In this document: positions 32,853-44,785 of the stretch, one piece after another
Numbering within the stretch: the stretch's first letter is position 1
Layout of the letters: each line of letters opens with the position of its first letter
Program-made: the position numbers and the translations under genes
Assembly (NCBI GenBank): GCA_026120035.1
Contig: JALRME010000006.1
Coordinates: 434,001 to 498,000 of the forward strand
DNA length: 64,000 nucleotides
From: Coleophoma eucalyptorum
Lineage: Eukaryota > Ascomycota > Leotiomycetes > Helotiales > Dermateaceae
Direction of reading: 5' to 3'
Notes under the pieces: generated by a model
Told to the model about the DNA's origin: nothing
What the model saw: only the letters and a program-made list of their open reading frames with translations
Database searches by the model: none

Positions 32853-35800
32853 ATGTCGGACTCGGAGAATGACGAAGATCTAAAGAGGGCAATTGCGCTT
32901 TCTCTTCAGGACAGCCCGGCAGAAGCCATTGTTGACCTTGTCTCGTCTTCGGACGAGGACGATGATCTCGATGCACCAGTTATTGCTCGACGCAACCAAA
33001 AACCATCTCACTCCCATATAGTAGGCAAGGTCACTGGAGCTCCTAGCCTAGGTAGCCAAATGCCAGCAGCGATGAAGGAGCCTTTGTTGTCGTCCTTAGT
33101 TGAAGGCCAAGCGGCCAGCTCTGGTTTGCAGAGTTTGGATCGCAAGGCGATGGAGGCTGCTCGATTAGCACGAAATGCACTCAAGCGGAAAGAGCCTTCA
33201 TCTGCAGGCTCACCATCTGCGGAGTCAAAAAGCAAGAGAGTTGCGGCAATGCCCTCTCCTACTTCTTCGTTAGAGCCAATATCCAAAATGATTGGTAGTT
33301 CAGGCCTTGGCCAATCTTCACAATCGAAAATTTCGTCCAAACAGCACGAAGCAGTAGATGGTACCACAAACGTCATGTCTAGAAACGACCAGCAGCGACT
33401 TGGTGCACCGGGTGTTCAATTTCCGAATGGTATCGTGAAGAGGACATGGGCCTACGGGTATCCTAGGATAGACGATATCAAGATTGAAGAGGTACTGCAA
33501 AAAAATGACCTGCAGCTTGCTGTTCTTAGCTCGTTCCAAATCGACTCCGACTGGATCATGAATAAGCTCAATCATGATACTAAAGTGATCTGGATCCTGC
33601 AAGCTAAGGATGAGGCAGAGGTGAGTTTACCTTTATTTTCTCCTTATGTATCCCGGCTGCCAGCACAGTGCACATCAATCTAGGTTGAGTCACGAAGCTT
33701 CAGTTCATGTTGGTCCTTCCAATGAAGGTTAAATCCAAACCTATCCGCCAGCATCAAGAATGTCACAATGTTGCTTAGTAGCGCACTGTTTACTAATAAA
33801 TATCGAGGTCTATCTACAGCCCCACCGAGCAGAGTATTTTCTTCATTTGATCCTGCTTGGCGACGGGTCATAGAGTTAAGCTCGAGAAGTTTTCAGAGCA
33901 TATTTCGATATCACATAGAGGACGTGCTTGAGTTTTCCAGAGATAACGATATACATCCTCCACAACATGGCAAGCCATGTTCATGCCAGAATATGCATGT
34001 GCTTTCAGTAGAAGAGTCATTGAGGTGCATATGTCGGGGCCGAATAGTTTCAAACTCGTCACAGGACGTCATGCTGCCAAGATATATCTTACATTAGGGT
34101 TTGCATATGGCTCTCTAAACCATGATCTTAAGCTTGAATAAACAAGAAGAGACATGTGTCTCAAATACAACCTTCGTCTCATAAATTCTGCAGTAAAAAT
34201 GCTTACTCTTTGACGACAGAAACAAAACATCAGATCCGGAGCGCCACCCACGTTCAAGTTTTGTTTCCCAAACATGAGTGGCAACATAAATTGCATGCAC
34301 TCGAAACTTCAGTGTCTAGCACATCCTACTCATCTGAGAGTTGTGATTCCTAGTGCCAACCTTGTTCCGTATGATTGGGGATGTTTTCTTCAGTCCTATG
34401 CGCTCAAATATCAAAGCTAACAGCCATTCAGGGTGAGGCTGGTGGGATAATGGAAAACGTGACTACCATCTTTAATATACTTGTGAATAACATGGCAGCT
34501 GATGATTGCAACAGATTGTGTTTTTGATCGACCTTCCAAGACTCCCCAGCGGCAAAGAGACGCATGAAAAGGACCTCACTCCGTTTGGCAGAGAGCTCCT
34601 CTACTTCCTCACAGCACTTGGTCTAGATCAAGGTACTATCAATAGCATCAAACGCTTCGACTTCAGCCGGACCGCGGACATAGCATTCGTGCATTCGATG
34701 TGAGAATTTCCGCGCTTCCGTCCACATTCCTTCATATGTCATGGTTGCTAACCAAAATTAGTGGAGGTATCCATGCCGACTTCAAACGAGAAGGGTATTG
34801 TGGTTTAGGATCAGCTGTACGAGAACTCGGATTGACTACCGACCTACCCCTCAAAATAGACTTTCTGGTACGTCTCCGTCCCTTTCTTGAAGATCACATG
34901 CAGTTCCAGACACGGCATCCTCGGACAAAAAGATACTGAATACAACTAGGCGTCATCTATAGGTAGCCTGAATGACAGCTTCATAAGGTGTCTCTACCTT
35001 GCTGCACAAGGTAAGCAAGTGAACATGGGGGGTGCCATTTCCCACGCGGGCTGTTATATGGGTGAAGACCGCTGGGGAAAAGGCAAACCTTGCTCCTCTT
35101 AATCAGTTTATTACTCATGAAATATACAGGGGACGATGGCCTGAAAGAATTCGCGTGGCGCAACAAGGGAAAGAAAGCTGTTAGCTCAGAATCGCTTTCG
35201 GGTAAAGAAATAACGACAAATTTCAGGATATACTTCCCCACAAAGAATGCAGTTGTGGATAGTAAGGAGGGCAAGCGCGTAAGTATAATTTCAACCCCTT
35301 ATTTTCTTTATGGCTGATTATAGTCAAGTCTGGCGGCACGATTTGTCTCCAAAGAAAGTGGTATGAGGCTGCCACTTTTCCACGTTCTTTGTTGGTCAAT
35401 TGCAAGGGAAAACGCCACGGCATACTCTTACATAGCAAGATAATGTTTGTGAGAGGAGGACCCAGACCCTGGGCATATATTGGATCGGCGAACTGCTCAG
35501 AGGCAGCATGGTGAGTTCCAGGATTTCATCACAAGATACCTTTCTAGGTCAACTGCCCCAGATCGCCACTTCCAAGCAATGCTTCCAACAATCCATTGCC
35601 GGTATTCACACCGTTGTCACATTGGCATTATGATAGCCAAATCTTAGGATCCATAAAGCTCCGGAACGGAGGCACGGGAGTGACTGGTACCGTTCCGGCA
35701 CATATGAAGCTATGTGCTCAAGCACGCTGCTATTGGGGAGCTCGTATTCCTGACTGTGGATGTACACGGTGACTGGCAGCATTCTGGGGTTTGGATACCT

Positions 35801-36101
35801 TGCCCAGACATTTGCTAACCATCCTTGGGACTACAGGGGAAGACTTACCAAAGATAAGATGAGCAGTGGACCTAAGCATATCAACTGTCGCAACTGGGAG
35901 TGTGGGGTCATTGTTCCTATACAGAGCAAATTTACTGCCATTCCGAATAATGGCGGCGCTGTTTCTTTCGCACCTCAGCAGCATGGGGATGAGCAGGGTT
36001 TCCCGAACATGCATGTTTTTGATGGCAATATTCCGGTCCCAATGGAAGTTCCGGGCGAGCCATATGGAGCACAAGAGCCTTGGTATTACAGTGAAAATTA
36101 A
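32853..36101 (+). CDS. TDP1: Tyrosyl-DNA phosphodiesterase with N-terminal ubiquitin-interacting motif
   Basis: Hydrolyses 3'-phosphotyrosyl links left by trapped topoisomerase I; nuclear phospholipase-D-fold repair enzyme. Nine exons: 32853-33620, 34220-34382, 34424-34458, 34515-34699, 34762-34867, 34950-35010, 35130-35261, 35324-35510 and 35837-36101. Coding 1,902 nt, 633 residues. The two catalytic HKN motifs are at about H283/K285 (CMHSKLQ) and H520/K522 (LLHSKIMF), followed by YIGSANCSEAAWG. Also NLVPYDWG, FLIDLPRL, FVHSIGG, GYCGLGSAV and NCRNWECGVIVP. Residues 3-18 (SENDEDLKRAIALSLQ) fit a ubiquitin-interacting motif. Introns 1 (599 bp) and 8 (326 bp) are far longer than neighbours. The donor of intron 2 (GTTTTC) is weak, so that junction (YDWGSIQGEAGG) is the least certain. 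Confidence 0.93.
33621..34219 (+). other. 599-bp intron 1 of TDP1
   Basis: GTGAGT donor and GACAG acceptor join DEAE to KQNIRSGAPPTFKF in frame. It contains a sense ATG frame of 109 codons (33768-34097) and two antisense frames of 63-64 codons, none with a recognisable domain. It may be an expanded intron, a degraded insertion or the site of an unannotated RNA. Confidence 0.6.
35661..35698. repeat. 9-bp inverted repeat inside TDP1 intron 8
   Basis: CCGGAACGG (35661-35669) and CCGTTCCGG (35690-35698) are perfect complements around a 20-nt loop, inside the 326-bp last intron. Confidence 0.75.
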
Positions 36102-39100
36102 CCGACGCGAGCTGTGACGTTTTCTGTCAACGGACAACTTACTACGCCGGAGTGCGAGGGAGGGTGAACATCGGTAATTGTAGGGGTCTTGACATGGACA
36201 TGCAAAGCAGGAGGTTTCAACCCGGTCAGAAGGATCGGATACCTGGACATGGCATTGGAGACAAATTATCTCCCCAAAATAGGCGGTGGGCAGTTGTGTT
36301 TGAACAGTAATGTACAGGCTAGGAGAGAAATGAAATACATCTCTACAGCTACCTAGAAGATAGCAAATGCACTTAGGACTAGATAGAAGAACGTCTACAG
36401 GGGAGGCATTGGTTGCAACGCCTCTTACTGTACAGTGCTGGTAAGTATATAATCGACGGAAATATTTATCAAAATGCTCCGTCTATTGGCCAGTTAGTAA
36501 CGCCATGGCCAAGGCCCAAAAGATTTCTGTCTCTCCTGACCTGCCTGTGCATTTCAAGCCCAAGCCCGAAAGAGGGCGAAAATTCAGATTCAAGACCTCT
36601 CTATACCCTGACAGCGGCACGTTCAGGCGATGAACTTGAGTAGGGCGCAGGGAGAGAGGGGGGGCTCAGAGGCACTTGCTGACGGCGACACTCGCTGACT
36701 TACGAAAGAAGCGCTCTCAAGTACCGTGCAAGGAGCTTAAAGAAAGAAACAAGATCTGGGGCTAAGGGAGGAATACCGTTCTGGGAACAGTGGAAGTGAA
36801 AGCTTTTGTCAAAAGGAAAGGCGGCGCACATCGCATCGTATGATTTTCTGGGCTTTCCTTAGCCGCCGCACGCCATCATCCCATATTGACTAACAGCTCC
36901 TTCATTATTACATTGCAGTGAATTTTTTTATCCTTGGTGCTAAGATGAAGAAGTACGATGATTGATTCAGTTCGTCCGTCTTACACAATTTTTTTTTCTT
37001 TTTTCTCTTTTTTTTTTTTTTGTGTCCCTTTCTTTCCCTTTCTTTTCGTTCTCCTTACATGGTGCTGAATTGGCTGTTGTCTTGGGGACCCCAGGTCGCA
37101 AGTTATCCATCCTTTTCCCGTCGGCACCGAGAAGGATCCAATCTCACCGCAGATGAGATGCGGCTTGCTGAGCACACTTGTCTCGTCTTGTCGGGAGCAG
37201 TGGGAAGTGCAGTCAGACGATTGGGTAGATTACGCTTACGAAGCTGGCCTTGAGCATGGCGTAAGGTCGACACCGTCCTGGGCAATTTTCTGTGACATGA
37301 TCTGACCTTGGAGATGGTGCTCTTGTACTCACTCCCGTAGCCAAGCTAGCTGTAGGTACCTGCCTTGCCTCCCGTGGCGCCCTATCAGCCCCGTCGATAC
37401 TGGCTGGAACTTGTCTTAGACTCGATCCTTTCGGGGGCGTTTTGGTCTGGTCTGAAGAACTATGCGCCCCCCTCAGCATGCGTAACGTAGTGGGCGAGTT
37501 CTTGGAACAACGTTGCCTTATTGCAAAGATTTAGGAGCGAAGGCACTTCGAGGATTGAGACGATAGGTGAGGCAGTGCTCGGCTCGCTTGTCCTCGTGGT
37601 TCCTGGGAGGATAGCAGACAGCCTGGATAGTGTCACGGCATTCGCTACCAAGTCATGTCCAGCCCAAAGAAACCAAGGCGGATTAAGGGTAACCGAATCC
37701 GCAAGGTCGATAGCATGGAGTTACAAGAATCAATAAGGTGAGTATATATTCATTGTACGCAGTTGCGCATGGGGGCGTCTCTGGCTTTGCTTAGCGGGCT
37801 GCAGTTCAGATATCCTTGGCAAGATGGTATCGATGGGTGTTGAAAATGCCAACGAGATGGAGGCTTCATCGACCCAATCAGACAGAAGTGCTCGTATAAG
37901 CATGGGGATATGCAGGTGTTTGCATTCACCAATCATCAACCTTTTGCTTGTTTCAATCGTCATGGTCCTTGCTGATAGTCCGCTCTCGTGCTCTCGTTCT
38001 TTCTCGTTCTCGTTCCCTCGCTCTTCAGCGGCACTGCGACATATTGGCTACGGGGGAACAGGTAGACACCGAAGCAGCCGTAATCTGGTACCTTTGACCG
38101 AACGATTTGCGGTACATGTGCTTACTAGTGCCACCTGCACACCCTTGGTCAGTCAATCGGCAGCATCATCGTCAGCAAGCCGCTGCAAGCACAAGGCCGT
38201 CATAATGCTGGCCGCGCTCACCAGCACACCTTGAAGAAAAGGCGTCGGGTTTGCGTCTTCGACGAGTCTAGGCACTTGAGATTGTGTGGTGTAAGATAGC
38301 ACGATGGACAAAAGAAATATGCCGGTAAGAATGTCTAGTTGCTGACTTCGAATGCATCCTGTATGTACCACACACCTACAGTAAGTACATCATCATGACA
38401 TTTACACGAGGCATCACGGTTTGGGGAAATCTCCCGCAAGGTCTTAGGAAGAATTAGGTAAGGAATTGGAAAGAAATCAGTTAATAAAAACAATAAATCA
38501 TGGTAGTAAGCTGACCAGCTCTGGTACGGTACCGCTGTCAACACCGCTCCTGTAGATCAGCTACAGGGCACCCTCGTAGTGGCTTCTGCTCACCCAAGTC
38601 TATGGTCGGTCGGTCGCACCCCCATTATTCATGTCCCTACTTCGTACAGCAGAGCTGGAGATGAGCATGTATGATAGGACGCCTCGATCTTCTGCTCTTT
38701 TCTGGCTGGTCTCTGTGAGGGGGCCTTTCAACTTTTGCAGATTGCGATTGCCAATCGCTACGAAGTATTTCCAGCAGTAATACATATTTGTCCCGGAAAA
38801 CACCATCTGCATCCGAGGATTATCTTACAATGATTGGCACAAGTCTATTTAGATCGTATGGGCAGAATCTAGTGGAGTTCTGCGATATGGAGTAATTAAC
38901 ACAACAAAGATGGACTTTGATATCAGATGGAATCATAGTCGGGGTCTGACGGTGGCTTGACCTTCAATAGCAATTTGAACAGCGGACCCTCTTGTACATC
39001 CAAGGAAATATGTCCCCCCACACTCCAGCAGCGCAAAGAGGGCCACGTCGGGCCTGAAGAACCACGAACAAGGAGGATGTAACAAGGAAGGGAAGAAGAA

Positions 39101-39109
39101 ACGTGCATG

Positions 39110-39203
39110 GTTGTGTATACGTGTGTATGTATGTGTATGTATGTATGCATGCAACTGTCCATACAATATGGAGTTTTTTTTTATAAAAAAAAAAAAAAAA
39201 AAA
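39110..39203. repeat. GT/AT microsatellite followed by T9-ATA-A19 hairpin tract
   Basis: TGTATGTATG units (39110-39151) are followed by nine T (39174-39182) and nineteen A (39185-39203), which could fold back or promote strand opening. Confidence 0.8.
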
Positions 39204-40234
39204 GAGCAGCAGAACAATAACTACGAGCGTGCCTCGACACGAAATTCTCGATCTGCACTGTGATATACGGCAGATGCACGCACACAGTAATCCAGAACCA
39301 GATCGCTTGACGGATGATTTTATTCTTAGCCCTTCGAGAAATGAGGGAATCCATCTGAGCAAGTTTTTTTCAGTCGACAGCTCCGATTGCGACCGGTGTA
39401 AGGTGATGGATGTATTTTTACTCGTGACCGTTTCCAAAATTGCACTGCTTCAGCGGTGCTGAATCCATCCATCCCAAGGCCCGTCCATTTAATCAGCCAG
39501 CGGCTTATTCACCAGGGGCAATAGTACGGTAAGGAAGCAGTGGGAAATACCCACCAACCAAGCACACCCCAGCACCGTACGGGACAGGTTCAAGATCGAA
39601 GCACGACCTTCCCTTCCCAATTGCACCCCTGAAGCGCAGGGGACATGGGGATGATCAACGGCTTTTCACCACGTTGAAAAGAAAGCTGGATGGATGGCCC
39701 GAGACCCTTCTTCCTTCTTCACAACGCGCCCCTTGTCTCAATGGCCTGGTACTGGCTTGGCAGCTCTCGCCTACCAACCCTCACGCGGGAAAAGGCCAGC
39801 GGCAGCAAAAAGACTGCATGGCCATCCAGTCCAGTCTGTACCACTCAAGAGCGCTCTATGACCATGGCAAATGCCTTGCGCAAATCTCGATGCTGTACCA
39901 TAGATGCAACTTGCATCCCGTGTTTGCAATAATATCATTGCCAAGGCGAGAATAAGAGCGAAGGGGGTGCGTGAGTGTGTGAGTGTGCGGGAAAGAAGGG
40001 CATGTATTTGGCCTTTTCGGTCTTGTGTTGCGCCAGTTCTGCGATTTATGCGATGCATGCAACTAATAGGTACTTGATCATGATTCAATGCAATGGCAGC
40101 ATCGACTCGTCATCGCGATGCCATTTCTCACGAGTGGGTGGGACAAAAGACTTCCGCTTTGATTTTTTTCTTCTCTTCCTTGTGATACTCACTGTAGATA
40201 ATAAACCGAAGCAAGCTGTGGACCATGGCAGACA

Positions 40235-40280
40235 AAAAGAGAGTGAGAGAGTGTGTGTGAGAGAGAGAGCGAGAGAGGGA
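40235..40280. repeat. GA/GT-rich microsatellite
   Basis: Alternating GAGAGA and GTGTGT runs of about 45 bp in the upstream gene-free region. Confidence 0.8.
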
Positions 40281-43200
40281 GGAATGCTGCTTGCCTCTGG
40301 CGAGCTCGCTTAACCTTGGCCCCAGCTCAAATCACATGCAGCCACGTCGGAGAGGGGAATTGGTATCGTGAGCTGCACCGAATATGGTACTGAGTTATTG
40401 CCTACCATATTACAGAGACCCATCCTAACATTCACCGGGTAGCGTTGTATCAGCACTTTGAGGGATGCAATGTCGTCTCAAGCTCCGTGATAGTACCAAA
40501 TCCAGCCAGCATCCTACCATCAATCCCAATATTGGCACCCAGCAAAGCCCCCAAAAGTGAGGGGCAAGGACCAGGATAAGATGATATGGCTGCGATCCAC
40601 ACCGTCTTCGGCACCCTCCATGGGTCTTTTCATGGTTGCGCTGCTCCTTTCTCCTCTTTTCTTCCCTTTCCCTATCCTGGGCTGGGTCCGGTAGTTGTAC
40701 GGCGGTAACACATCAACCGGCAGACTCCGGCGCAGTGGTTTGGCACCAAAACAAATTTGCACCGCTGGCTGGTTGGCTGGTCTGGTCTGGTCCTGGTCTG
40801 CCGTATGACAACCACCCCTCGAAAAGTCAATCTTGCAAATCGCCAGAAAGTCAAATGCTATCACAACTGTCCCACGTTTTTTTCTCTTTTTGACTCTTGA
40901 CTATTGACTATTTTCGCGACTGAGTTATAAGCATGGCCTTGGACTTTAAAGCATTGTTTGTATCTTTATATTTTACTTCGGGGTCCACGTTGACACGCAC
41001 AGTACTGCTCGTCCGCGGAGAATAGAATAATAGAGCAGATTACGTCACCATTGCCATCCACCACCGTCAAGGTCGCTTGTCCTTATTGTGCTGATGGCCT
41101 TAGATAGACTAAGATACGCAGAGTGGCTTTTTGTTTTGGATTCTGGCACATGCAGGTACCTGTGAAAAGGGTCTTTGGGTTCGATTTCCAAGCCCCATCA
41201 CCGAGATTGAAACCCATCCTACAACCTTCACGAGCGCCTCTCATCGTGGATCATGTCATGCCACGGGCTCATTTATCGTGAGATGACTGCGCTCGTCCAG
41301 TCCTGAAGGCGGAAGCTAGCAGCAGCTGAGAGACTGGTCCTTACCGCGATCATACGACCTCTCGGTCGCGAACATCTACCGCTACAGTAAGCTTGCACGG
41401 GGACTCGGTTGCGAGGAGGAATTGCCTAATGGGACTTCTGCCCTATGATTCTGGCGCTCCTCATTCGTGCTTCGCAAGGAAATGCACCCCCAATACTACT
41501 GTATTAGAGACGTTTGTATTGATGTCTCATGTCTCGTGTGCAAAGATACTCTCGAGTACATGCGCCTTTTACTTGATGTTCGGCCACACCTAGTCGCCGA
41601 CTCGCTGGAACGCTCGCTCGCTTGCACATGGAGAGTCAGAGTTAACTAAGTCATCAACCTTTTTACCATACCCATCCACACCACCACAAGCACTCACTAA
41701 CACCCACATCCTCACACACTCACCCTCCCTGATGCGTCTAGACCCCGGTGCAAACAACCGAGCAGCCCGTGGGTGCACGTACCAAATCAGACCGAGCGAA
41801 AGCCAAGGCCGACTGGGGTTAATGATCGAGTCCACCACTACAGCCGCACGCAAGCATCATGCTTGGCCAACCATTGAGCTCATGCCACTCCGGAATAAGC
41901 TTGCTACGAACCTGCGAACGGCCGAGGGGAACCACTTTTCCTCAACTGTTTTGGTGCTGCTAACACTGATTCTATTCTCATTTGTGGAAGGAGGAAGCCT
42001 CGTGGAGTTCACTAAGGACAAATCTCCACGCGGGAGGCTTGTCGTCAGTGCTCTTGCTGCTCAAACGGATCCCAGTTCCGCCTGCAGACCTAGTGTTCTA
42101 GTGCTCTAGTGTCCTATTGTCGAATCACCACCTGTCGATGACCATCATACCTCGTACCCTCGCACTTCACTCGCCCGAGTACAACGGTACTTCATACAGC
42201 GAGCTTGGGGTTATTCTCGCTGCTTGGCGTGTAAGAATAGGTAGCCAAGTGTCATGGCTTAATAGGTTTTCTGAATCACATGGCCCTACCTTCTCTTTCT
42301 CCATTCGCTCTTGTTGGTGCCAGTCCGTGTCACGGCATTGGGTTGGGATGAGGCTCGTTCTTTGCTTGCAACTCTCAGTCGAATCATGTGAGAGCTCTTA
42401 GCCGAGGGGGAAGGGAGATCGTGCCCAACCGTCATCGTCCAACGTCGTCAGCCTTGAATAGTCTGAACAAAGCTCAACTGTCTGAGCGCGGCGCGGCACT
42501 GCGAAAAACAGCGCAAGCAATAATTTACGCTCATGGGCCAGCAATTGAATAACTGTGGTGAGGGTCGCAAACAAGATCTTTGAGCTAGTTTTGCAGCTCG
42601 AAAGAGAAAGTAAGGCTGCTTGAGTGGAGCTTCTAGAACAATTGATGGTTTGCCTGTATGGTGAACAACGGTTTCCCCTTTGTGCCCTTCAGGGTATGTT
42701 AGAACCTTTGCCAGCCGGAAAGAGAATCCGGGGCCAGAGTTCAGCACTGTGTGCGGGTGTGGAGAATAGACAAGACAGAGTTTCAATTCGGCGCACGTTG
42801 AGGATGGGAAAGCTTGCCCTGTTCACCACAACGAAAGAATAGGCTTGGGTAGAAAGACATCCCCAGACTTTCTGCTAAAGAAACTGCCCGGAAGTCTAAT
42901 ATGTTCAGACCACCTGTAGGTACTATCCAAAGTCTGGCCGCAAGAAAGAAGGGAAATTCCGAAAGGATACAACCCTGGTGGAAGCAACGAATAGAAACTA
43001 TTTGCTATCTGCTGCTTGGGTGTATCAAGGCTTGCGCTACAGATTCCCGATACAGCTACAGCTACAGACGCGACGCCATCGACGTCGTTGGGAACCCGGG
43101 AGCAGAATCAGAATCGGTGGCGCTCAGATGTAACGCACAAAGGCAGGTTCTTTGACAATGAGGTTGCAAGCTTCGCTTGAGATGTGTCCATGGGACTGAC

Positions 43201-44753
43201 AAACAAACCCTTCTTTGGGGTGCGCATGAGATGGGCATTAGGAAGAAGCATACAACGAACGTGAATGTAATGGTGGTAGGGAGAATCAGCCAATGACTTT
43301 GGTTATTTGTAATTTCACCATACAGCCTCGGTCGATGCCTGAAGGAATTCTTCTGAAACACATTGGCTTGATTGAACGAAGCAGTCGCTCAAGGGTAGTC
43401 CAGATTGTTCCTGGCAGGCAATCTCCTGGCTACTGGGAGCAAGATGCACCTCTTCGTCAGAAGCAGCAAATATTGTTGTGGAAGTAGATGTGCAGTGATT
43501 TCGTTTGGATGCTTGCCCCCTTTAGCGAAGAACGGCATGCGATGTTCTGAGACGAAACCGCGTTTTCTTGGAACCATTGGGCTCCAATGTACACAATTAG
43601 GAGTGGTCTTGAGACTGATGAGACGCAGCTGTAGAGACAACCGGCTGATGATTCATTTTGACCAGTGGTGAAGGATGAAGAGAAGGATGGAAGATGCTTT
43701 ACGACCTGAAGAGCAGGTGTGTGAGAACAGCCAAGCAAGGGAGTGACAAAATTGCCAAGCCCAATCATTGTCAACAACCCACCCCAATGACGGCAAATTC
43801 CAATTGTTATGCCCACCATGCTAAAAATTACAAAAATGCAATCAAATATAACCAAAGGCTGGTTGGAATTCCAGTTGCACCCAAGGAAGCTGATACGCGG
43901 TAGAGGCTACGATAAAGGCTACGGTAGCGCAATTCCGAAGTTGAGTAACCAGAAGTGAGAACCAGTAGTTGAGCATGGCATGTCCCTTGCTCTTTACTGT
44001 TACAGCTTGGTATGACGATGGTCATGAGGCGGACGTTAGTACTGTAGTGTCCGTGTGAGCAGTTCGTCTCTCGCCAGAGACGATTTCCTCTGCTGTCTGG
44101 GCTCTTCTTCAAGGCGAAGCGGACATAATCCCCAAAATTTCCCCAAGGATTTCTTCAGCTGTGCATACTAAGCCAAGTCCAGCAAGTGCACACAACAACA
44201 TTTGGGGGCGAACAAATCTGGCAAATGGGCAATCGCCACCCTTACGCCAGTGCGATAAGTAGGCACTTGGCACTCTGGGGCAATAACTCAACTATTTGAG
44301 ATAGCAGATGGCCAGCCCAGTGAAATATGCCGAGCTGTCATATCATTCTTTGGTACGGCGCGAGCTAGTAAAGTGAAAGTGAGCATGTCAAGAGAAAGCT
44401 CCGAATATCAAACTTTGTACCGAGTGTGTTACGATATGCTCTCCACGAGAGGAATCCTCCGTAGTCCAAGGTCTTTCTCTGTTTTTCCATAACCAGCCGT
44501 CTTCGGTTGGCCATGCGACGCGGTTCTCGATCCTAAAGAGCGCAAGCAGCGAGTAGCAGTGACTAGCATCGCCCCATCCGCCCCCCTTCAGCCCGTGAGC
44601 AGCACTCGTCAAGCTTGCTAGTTCTGCGCCCACGCCGAAGGCAGCTTGCCCGTTCATCTCTTGGCCACAAAGCTATGAGATTCCCAGTACTCCATATTGC
44701 GCACAGTTGCCGCTGGTGGGTCGTTGCAGGTCACCGAACATAGCGTATCATAC

Positions 44754-44783
<30 letters not shown>
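44754..44783. repeat. (CAT)10 microsatellite
   Basis: Ten perfect CAT units, about 4.4 kb upstream of the WOPR start codon. The frame across it would give a His10 run inside a 74-codon ORF that I do not regard as a gene. Confidence 0.9.

Positions 44784-44785
<2 letters not shown>

Noticed and set aside
37824..38234. 136-codon ORF in the WOPR upstream region
   Set aside because: Its composition is driven by a CTCGTT simple repeat; no domain, no splice context.
39180..39203. A19 run as a retroposon poly(A) tail
   Set aside because: No coding remnant or target-site duplication could be identified next to it; treated as simple repeat.
41174..41200. GGGTTCGATTTCC, resembling a tRNA T-arm
   Set aside because: Loop length is wrong, and no A-box, acceptor stem or anticodon arm can be drawn upstream.
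41732..42109. 125-codon ORF with a hydrophobic stretch
   Set aside because: Looks like chance in a gene-free region; no family resemblance and no supporting neighbours.
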